DNA of 64,000 bases from Hofstenia miamia (Eukaryota > Xenacoelomorpha > Acoela). A program made the translations under genes and the position numbers. Under the pieces are notes generated by a model. The model was not told the DNA's origin. It worked only from the letters and a program-made list of their open reading frames with translations, and did no database searches. This document shows, one piece after another, positions 56,850 to 64,000 of the stretch (within the stretch, counting starts at the first letter, position 1; every line of letters starts with the position of its first letter). Location: positions 964,179-1,028,178 of the forward strand of contig SCFE01000082.1 of NCBI GenBank assembly GCA_004352715.1. Direction: 5' to 3'.

Positions 56850-57890
56850 TCACAGCATTGCCTCTTACGTGTACTTACTATGAGGGCATTACCTTCAGAA
56901 ACCATTGATGTTTTTGTCATTGCATCAAAATGGTCACAATTTATGCTATCTCTGCTTCTGTGCTATTATAGTGCGCGCCGCCTGAAAGTCAGTGAGCCCA
57001 AAGATAGGCGCCAGAAAAATACTCTTTTACCGTTGCCTCAAGCATCTCTAATTTTCCATCTGCATAGGTTACTGTGGGTGCCAAAACGCCTCGCAGGAGT
57101 AGGTAAGAGAGAGCCTTGCCAAATCCACTCAAACGTGAAACTCACCGATTACGTAGGATCTTGTCAACAACACTATTGCACCGATGTTTTGGTTCAGAGA
57201 GGGTTTTCCCAACAGTGCTGATATCAACAAGCCTAAGTACTTAAATTCGGATGCAAATTTTGCACCCTTTCCAGAAACAAGAACACTATCAGATGTTCTT
57301 TTAGATGCCCTTGAAAACCACACGCACTTGGTCTTTGGTATATATTAATAAATATTAATACCTAGTGGCGCTATAAATAAAACTATGCCATTCAGATAGC
57401 TCTGTATTTGTTCTTCGGACAAGGCAAAACGACAGAGATCATCAGCATACTAGATGTGCCTAAGTTCTGCGTCAATTTGTCATAAGAAAGAGTTAAAAAT
57501 AATTCTTTTGGGGTCCACGGAGTCCCTCACAAATTAGATAGTGGAAAAGAAGGTCAAATAAGCTCGGCCCAAGCACATATTCTTGTCGAAGTCCACATTC
57601 AAGCTTAAAGTTTGGGTCTAAACATTCGTATCAGCTGTGTATTATCAATATATCGTGTGAGGAGTTAACGATTTAGATAATTTGTTTTGCGACTAGACTG
57701 CCAAATTACTTGCCTTGAAACGGAACCCAAAGCCTTTTGTAGGTCTATAAAAGACACTAGAAGATTTTCATTACGTAATCTAAAAGCTTTCCAGAAACAC
57801 ATGTATGGTTGGCCCTCCAGTCCTAAAACGAAATTACGTCCATGTGCAAGCGTGCAGCCAGTAATTTATTTCGCTATTGATGTATAGAAC
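56850..57890 (-). pseudogene. LINE (non-LTR) reverse transcriptase, degenerate
   Basis: Read on the minus strand. Motif A is SFIDLQKALGSVSRQVIW (about 57700-57760; relatives have KAFDSV). Motif B is GLRQEYVLGPSLFDLLF (about 57545-57605). Motif C is YADDLCRFALSEEQIQSYLN with YADD at 57438-57449. A downstream KFASEFKYLGLLIS lies in the 65-codon open stretch 57129-57323. This order and the FKYLG block are typical of non-LTR retrotransposon ORF2. Stops (one directly before YADD) and frameshifts show it is dead. Neither a poly-A tail nor a precise end could be set; the clade is not assigned. Confidence 0.8.
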
Positions 57891-58249
57891 AAATTTCTCT
57901 ACTAGTTTATCATTAGACATTAAAATTATTGTTTTACCAATTTGTGAGATTATGCAATTAAAAAATTGCTATTACTATGTATATTAGATATATAATATTT
58001 AACTATGTAGAAGCAATGCTTAATTGAAAACAAATGTGATGGATTTCAATAACAATACTATTTAATACAAACAAATAGTTCATGAAAACAAAAAACTTGA
58101 CCTTACGTCTACACTTGGGACATACAATTCGTATTGTCGCTGCTAAATTATGCGTAAATAGGAATGGCATGTACTGTAAAATATGCATAACCTTGTTTTT
58201 ATAAATTCAAGAAAAATAGTTCTTCTGATTTTTTGTCAATCCCTTAGTT

Positions 58250-58720
58250 TCGGAGGGTGCACGTGTCAAGGCGATCTATAATATCTATAGATCACCTTAG
58301 CAGGTGCCTTTGTGGCTTAGGTTTGGCTTTATTGTCAATCCGTCAAATATGCTTCATTGTGCTGATCTCTTGCATACACCTTTTAATGCCCCCCCCCCAG
58401 TCGCTGCCACCACCTGCTTCATCAAGGGTATCCAGTGCTTCCGTAGGGATTGCCTTCTTTGCAGCTTAATGCATCTTTTAACCGTCCATATCGCCTGAAA
58501 GTATTCATTTCGGCTCTTTGTGTCTTTGTGACTCAAAAACATTCGTTTACCTGCCTTCTTGCGATCAACTGCTGTCTTAACGTCTTCACTTTGGTGACAG
58601 GGCCTACCTTAGGACATTCAAGGACTCTTAACATCATAGTTTACACCAATACATTGAGAATGCCAACGCGGTATCTGGACTGCACTGAATGGGTTGCAGT
58701 CCTAGGTCCCTAGCTAACAT
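58250..58720 (-). pseudogene. Possible upstream part of the same LINE
   Basis: The minus strand reads, with stops, SRYRVGILNVLV, KVKTLRQQLIARRQVNECF, DTKSRNEYFQAIWTVKRCIK and SLRKHWIPLMKQVVAATGGG. Basic, helical stretches followed by a W-x-x-L-x-x-x-x-x-x-A-x-x-x-G pattern are usual between the endonuclease and reverse transcriptase of LINEs. The position 5' of the RT on the same strand fits. A run of ten C at 58390-58399 interrupts it. Assignment is inference. Confidence 0.35.
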
Positions 58721-58739
58721 TGCCCTCCGTAAAAGAGAA

Positions 58740-60326
58740 CTTACTGAGCATTTCTCAGACCCACACTGAATCAATGACACCATATAAGTCTTCAAAACTC
58801 GTTGAAATCAAAGTTGAAATCTTTGCTAGAAATAGAATAGGCTACATTAATAATTATAATAAATGCGTGTAAATAGAAAAATCTTTTTCAGGCTGATGTA
58901 TTTTATTGAGGAATTTGTTCGCAGTTTGGATCATTGAAAATTACTTCTATAGTTTTTTTCACATCCAAAATTGTCATTAAGGGAAGTGGATGAATTGGCG
59001 TGAATGATTCGTTGTCTATTGAGGTTCTTGTGTCATCTATTTGAACTTAATCGTCAATTCCTTGAGCTCACACATCTCTTATTCATTTGAATTTACTGCT
59101 CATACCAGAGGATGAGTGCTAAGAGTGTATCCTTCAATCAATTGGAACATTTTCAAGGTTGTATTGATAATTATTGTGCAAAGACAAATGCTGGTGCTGC
59201 CAGCTCATTGATGTGCTGAGAAATTCCCTTGTGTTAAAATTCTGTAAATATATGCTGCCAGTATTCTCGTTTGTTTCTAACTTGTCATCTTTCTAGAAAT
59301 AAATGTAAACTGTTGATTTGGCAAAATTGAATTTTAATGGACATTCTTTGTTGGAAACATGAGCTACAGTATTTTTCAAAAGAAATTAACAGAGCAACAA
59401 AGACGGCAAAAAGGCCAATCAATATTAATTTGAAACAAGAGAATTTTGTGAAATAAATTTCGCAATTATGAACTGTTGAAATTGTTTTGTACATGATACA
59501 GGTTTTGTTTCTGTTTTATTGACTTTTTAGACAATCGCTTTTACGGTTTGATATTTTTCGTTGAAAAAATTACGCAAGGGAGCTTCTTACCTCCGGATAT
59601 ACTACATTCTCACGATTCCCTTTTGTGAAAGCGTTTTTAAGGCAGAACGATTTGGGTTAACAATGGTTTCTTCTAATTATAGGAGGTAAGAGGTTGCTTA
59701 TATGAACTAACGTGATATCTATAATATTTAAACCATTACATTGAATGGTCGTTAGCTCACTAGAAATTAAATTATAAAGTGCAAAAATAGCGGCCAGAAC
59801 GTATGTTAAGAACAAAAAGTGCAAAGCAAAAATCCAAGAAGTAAAGAGCAAATATTGGTTGCCCTTGTAATTAATTAAGCATTTCTTAATTTATATGGAC
59901 TGGTAAGACTACCTCCTTCTTACTTCGTTACCTTCTTCGAAAATTCCTGTAATATAAGAATCCAAAGTTTACTAATGAAAGTTTTTTCTGTTTGTTTTTA
60001 CTGTATCATCAATTGAATGAGAAGAGCAGTTTGATATATTTAAATATGAATAGCACTGAAAACAGTGCATGTCAGAATAAAATACTTTTTAATTCAGAAA
60101 ATACCAAAAACAAAGTAGATTTCAATTGATCTAATAATTTTTTCGTACTAATTTAAGCAACACAAAAAGAGGCCAATTCAACCCTTTCTATCATAATACA
60201 TGTGTAATTAACTTTTGATGCATTTTTCGAATACTTGCTTGCTTTTTTAAAATTCGCATTTCAAAACCTTACATCACCAATTGCTAATGAAACATTAATT
60301 AAAATTGCCAAAATGACATTGACATA
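58740..60326. other. AT-rich stretch, no gene seen
   Basis: No supported open frame, exon or element end. Confidence 0.45.
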
Positions 60327-61421
60327 GGGTGCATTCACACAGAAAGCTTGCGATATAGCGCTTGTATTTTTAACACATGTTTTAAGATAGTTGAATTCAC
60401 ACAGAAAGCGAGCGATAAAGCCAATCTTGAGATTTAAACAAGAGGAAATAAAGGAGGGTATTCACACAGAGAGATTGTGATATCGCGCTTGTAATTTAAA
60501 CACATGTTTTAAGATAGTAGCATTCACACAGAAAGCGAGCTTGCGCTTGCGATAGATTTCTAGCAATGTATTAATACGAGAGTGTTCACACAGAACGCGA
60601 GCTTTTAATTGCTATTAGGAAAATATTCAATAATATTCTCTACACATTGCTATATTTTATTACATTTGAGCGAATCAAAGTGGATAATTTTTAATATGTA
60701 AACATTATTACAATTTAATTGATCTTTATGTAAATAACTAACTGAAAATCATTTGATACAATGGAATCTATGCGATTAGACAGCCTATTAAATTCTTCAT
60801 TAAAATTATTTAATATTTTGATAAACCTTAATGCAATTTATATTTTTTGAAATTCTAAATTACGGATGAATTAAAAACCTTTTTCTGATTTAGGCAGATT
60901 TTTAAGAATATAGAAATCAAAACATTTTTTATTAATAGCAGTTACTATAGTTCAACTAGTAACTGCTATAAATAAAAAATGTTGTGGACAAAACCTATTT
61001 TACAAATATGTTCAATAATACCATTTTGTGATAATATTAAATAATAATTTGAAAGTAAATACATTATACGTACTTCGTACAAATTTTTGGCATGAATTTA
61101 AATTATTGGGAGATGTCATCGTCAAAAATATTTAGCATGTTTAAAATCAAATTTACAATCTTTTACAATCGCGCACTTTTTGTGTGAATAGAACTATCTT
61201 TAAACATGTGTTAGAAAATATCGCTCGCGCTAGGCTTTAATTGTTAGAAAATATCGCAAGCACAATCGCGCTGTGTGAACACTCTGGCTTTAATACATTG
61301 CTAGAAAATATCGCAATCTCTCTGTGTGAATACCCAAGATTTAAAGCTAGCGCAAGCTCGCTTTCTGTGTGAACGCAAAAGCTCGCTCTAGCAAGCACAA
61401 TCTTTCTGTGTGAATGCACCC
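60327..61421. mobile_element. Foldback-type element with repeat-array arms
   Basis: The termini GGGTGCATTCACACAGAAAG are perfect 20-bp inverted repeats, flanked on both sides by ATA. The left arm holds five copies of TTCACACAG (60334, 60396, 60461, 60523, 60585) at 62-65 bp spacing, each followed by AAAGCGAGC-like sequence. The right arm holds five copies of TGTGTGAA (61181, 61272, 61323, 61366, 61407). The middle is AT-rich and non-coding and contains a long hairpin at 60922-60982. The structure resembles foldback elements, whose long arms are built of short direct repeats. No transposase; superfamily not assigned. Confidence 0.9.
60922..60982. repeat. Near-perfect 26-bp hairpin inside the foldback element
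   Basis: Arms 60922-60947 and 60957-60982 pair at 25 of 26 positions around a 9-base loop (TAGTTCAAC). It is centred about 78 bp to the right of the element's midpoint. Confidence 0.9.
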
Positions 61422-61599
61422 ATAGCGATCGGCGTTAGTGTAAATATTGGCGGAGCACGTACCCCTTTGGTTCTTACTCTTATGAGTAGGGTATCCAAGC
61501 TTTGAACAGCGAGATTGAATTAGAATAAATTTTTAGAAATTCTTTTTTCTTGTAGCGGTTGTGCCGGTAAAATTTATGAAGCATGATAAATGGGTGAGA

Positions 61600-62910
61600 G
61601 ATGTAATCGGATCGTATTTCGGATCAGTTCGGATCGGATCCGATCTTCATTTTGAGAAGCTTCGGATCTGTTTCGAATCCAAAAATTTTTAAAACTTCTG
61701 TATTTGTGCATTTTATAAATCACACAATTTTACATTTAATCCCAACTTAAGTGTGTTAATAATTTTGTAATTGAATTTCATTGTTCATACAACAGGTTCT
61801 GTGTTATTCTTTCCAATTTCTTTTAAAATTGGCGACGAATACTTCAAATCTGAAAATGCGATTCATGTTGCTTATCACATAATGATAAAATAGTAAAGCA
61901 ACCAAAACATTTGTTTTTACAAACTTGCAAATGGAAGAGCAGAATTATGAAAAGGATTCCCTCTAATATGTATGTCAAAGAAAAAGCACAGAACACAAAG
62001 AAACAAGTGAAATACATTAGCTTTTGCAAATACTGCTAAAATGTAAAAATAATAATATAATGTAGGATGCTCTTCATTCAAAAAATCTCATTTAATTATG
62101 CACTTTAAGCAACTTGCCGTGCCAAGAACAACTTAGTACTCAGAAGGTTTTTCATTATTATAATAACTAATACAAAAATGTTTTTGGAACCATTACGTCG
62201 GCATACTATTAATAGGGTATTAAATAATTTAATTTTCCTGTTATATAATTTACAATTTTTTATTCAATTTAGTAAAATTCAAAATTTATATTTAAATCTC
62301 AAATTTTGTTTTAAGAATTAATTTCTCTATCACTGATTTTAATACACTCTACAACAATTTATTTTAATGTCTTGCAATATATATGTTGGGGTTGTTCTTT
62401 AATTTGCCATTATTTGTGCTATTTTGTTTTCATTGCTTTAGCTGCAATTTTGAAGTAAATTTATCTTGTTTAAAACAACTTCAATTCATAGTGACATTGC
62501 AAAGTGGTTATTTTTGAATCTGGACATAAAAAATTAATACGGTAGGTAATACTATAAGAAACCCAACTATTTAAACTCTATAAATATAATTATAGTTGAT
62601 GACAATTTTAGGAACTAGATTATTACAGAGCTTACAAATAAGTTTATTTGCATGCACTATTTCGTAAGCATATGTCCATTTTTTATCTAAAGATAGTGTT
62701 GAGGCACTTAAAATTTTCTATGCGCATTTTAAAAAAATATAAATATCCTTAAAGCCCATACTTATTTATTGTTAGAATACTTATTTAAATTCAGATCCGT
62801 TTTGGATTGAAAAATATAATTTTGTTAAAAATTCGCATCGGATCGAATGTGGATCTTGAAAGTTCGGATTTGGTTAGGATCTTAAAATGTTGGATCCGAT
62901 TCCATGTTTG
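61600..62910. repeat. GGATC-rich repeat pair, possible element
   Basis: 61605-61680 is packed with GGATC/GATCC words (ATCGGATCG, GGATCGGATCCGATC, GGATCTG). 62793-62905 has a second cluster ending GGATCCGATTCCATG. The outermost words, TAATCGGATC and (inverted) GGAATCGGATCC, face each other across about 1.3 kb of AT-rich DNA. Possibly a decayed element with repeat-rich ends; boundaries approximate. Confidence 0.4.
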
Positions 62911-64000
62911 AAATGGGTGGCCATTTGAAATAGTTGGGCACCATTGACTTAAGGAATAACAGGATAGTATTTAATGCAATGAGCAATTTTGGGAAGAGGA
63001 GTAACCTAGAAATATTATGCATTAAAAGACGTTTTATTTGATACATTTAAAACCCATCTTAATTGAATGTCAAGTTTTTTATAAAGTGTATTGCAAAATC
63101 AGGACAAACTATTTGCGTAGTTAAAGTGACTCATGATGAACAAATGAAAAAATTGAATAATTATATAAAGTGATAGTTGCCCCATAATTCAAATAATAAA
63201 TTACCCCAAGTTTTCTTAAAATTCACTCTTAACTTGCTTACCTACATGCCTTCCCAGATAAAACCTGATCAATGAATTAAGAAACTCAATTATATGTCTG
63301 TGTAATTTAGAGGTCCCAGCGGGTCTGAAGGAACAGTTCACCAAAACTTATTACAATACATTTTTTGAGAACCAATGAATTTACTAGACTCCGTTTATTA
63401 TTTGACCTGTATTAGATTTCAATGCATTTCTCTGGTCTGGGTTAATGTTCTTTAGCTACCAGTCTTAATTTTAAACCTATATCCTTATTCCATGCGATGA
63501 TTTCGCATTTTTATCAAAACATTTTTAACTGTATAAAAAAACTTACTAAAATAATTACATTCGCGAAGTTAAAACAAGAACTAAAAATGAATTTAAAATA
63601 ATTACCATCAAGTAATAATTGTAAAGCGGAGTAAAGTTGAGTCAAGTTTGTTTATAAATCAACTGTTTGAATAAGTGCAGTTCATCGCAGTAAAAGAGTA
63701 TCATATTTCAAACTTGTAGTACTTTTTGGAATTTTTTATCATAAAATAGTTAAAAATCATTCGATTTCCGAACGATTAAAGCCTACTATTCACACATTAA
63801 AATTTCGGTTATTCGAAGGAACTAAGCCAATTCTGGTCATAGGTTTTCATGCGGCCCGCTGCGACATCACTTGATTGTGCAAATGAAGCCCACTAATATT
63901 CCAAAAACGCAAGGTCGGAACATGATAAAAAAGATTTGTTAATCCTAAACTAAATTGTCTGTATATATTTGATGTTTTTATATATAGTTTATGTTTTTTG
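62911..64000. other. AT-rich stretch to window end, no gene seen
   Basis: No supported open frame, RNA gene or element end. Confidence 0.45.

Overview
This window is AT-rich animal nuclear DNA. It has a gene split by many canonical GT-AG introns, many (TA)n microsatellites, several assembly gaps and a heavy load of degenerate DNA transposons. The one host gene I can establish is a non-NMDA ionotropic glutamate receptor of arthropod/kainate-like character. The species is not stated. The gene style and the Tc1/hAT/Harbinger load fit an AT-rich arthropod, possibly a crustacean such as a copepod; that is inference.

Layout. 1-26 kb: no convincing host gene. It holds a gapped Tc1-like element (4501-5794), two end-to-end sequence duplications separated by a single N (2564-3805 and 3836-4048, probably assembly artefacts), three copies of a ~425-430 bp hAT-type non-autonomous element (two with perfect 8-bp target-site duplications), a TA-flanked MITE (7430-7621), a 1000-N gap (9323-10322), two broken transposase-like genes on the minus strand (16.2-17.0 kb and 17.5-17.8 kb), and a hAT-type MITE nested inside another (24988-25703). 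26.4-27 kb: a GC-richer, promoter-like island with a possible first coding exon.

31.85-52.13 kb (+): the receptor gene. Sixteen exons are supported by splice sites, reading-phase continuity and family alignment. They encode the amino-terminal domain, ligand-binding halves S1 and S2, pore loop, three transmembrane helices and a cytoplasmic tail ending in a class I PDZ ligand (-HTDV). With the tentative first exon at 26933 the open frame is exactly 940 codons including the stop. The introns carry hAT-type and Harbinger-type MITEs, a Tc1 remnant and a broken transposase-like gene.

52.3-64 kb: a degenerate LINE reverse transcriptase on the minus strand (motifs A, B and YADD), a second copy of a dispersed repeat also seen at 28.3 kb, a 1.1 kb foldback element at 60.3-61.4 kb whose arms are arrays of a short motif and which has a 26-bp hairpin near its centre, and a GGATC-rich repeat.

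I found no operons, CRISPR arrays, tRNA or rRNA genes. The items most worth a second look are the foldback element, the receptor's pore and ligand-pocket residues and tail, and the filled/empty site pair for the Harbinger-type MITE. I do not see convincing evidence of a wholly new biological system.
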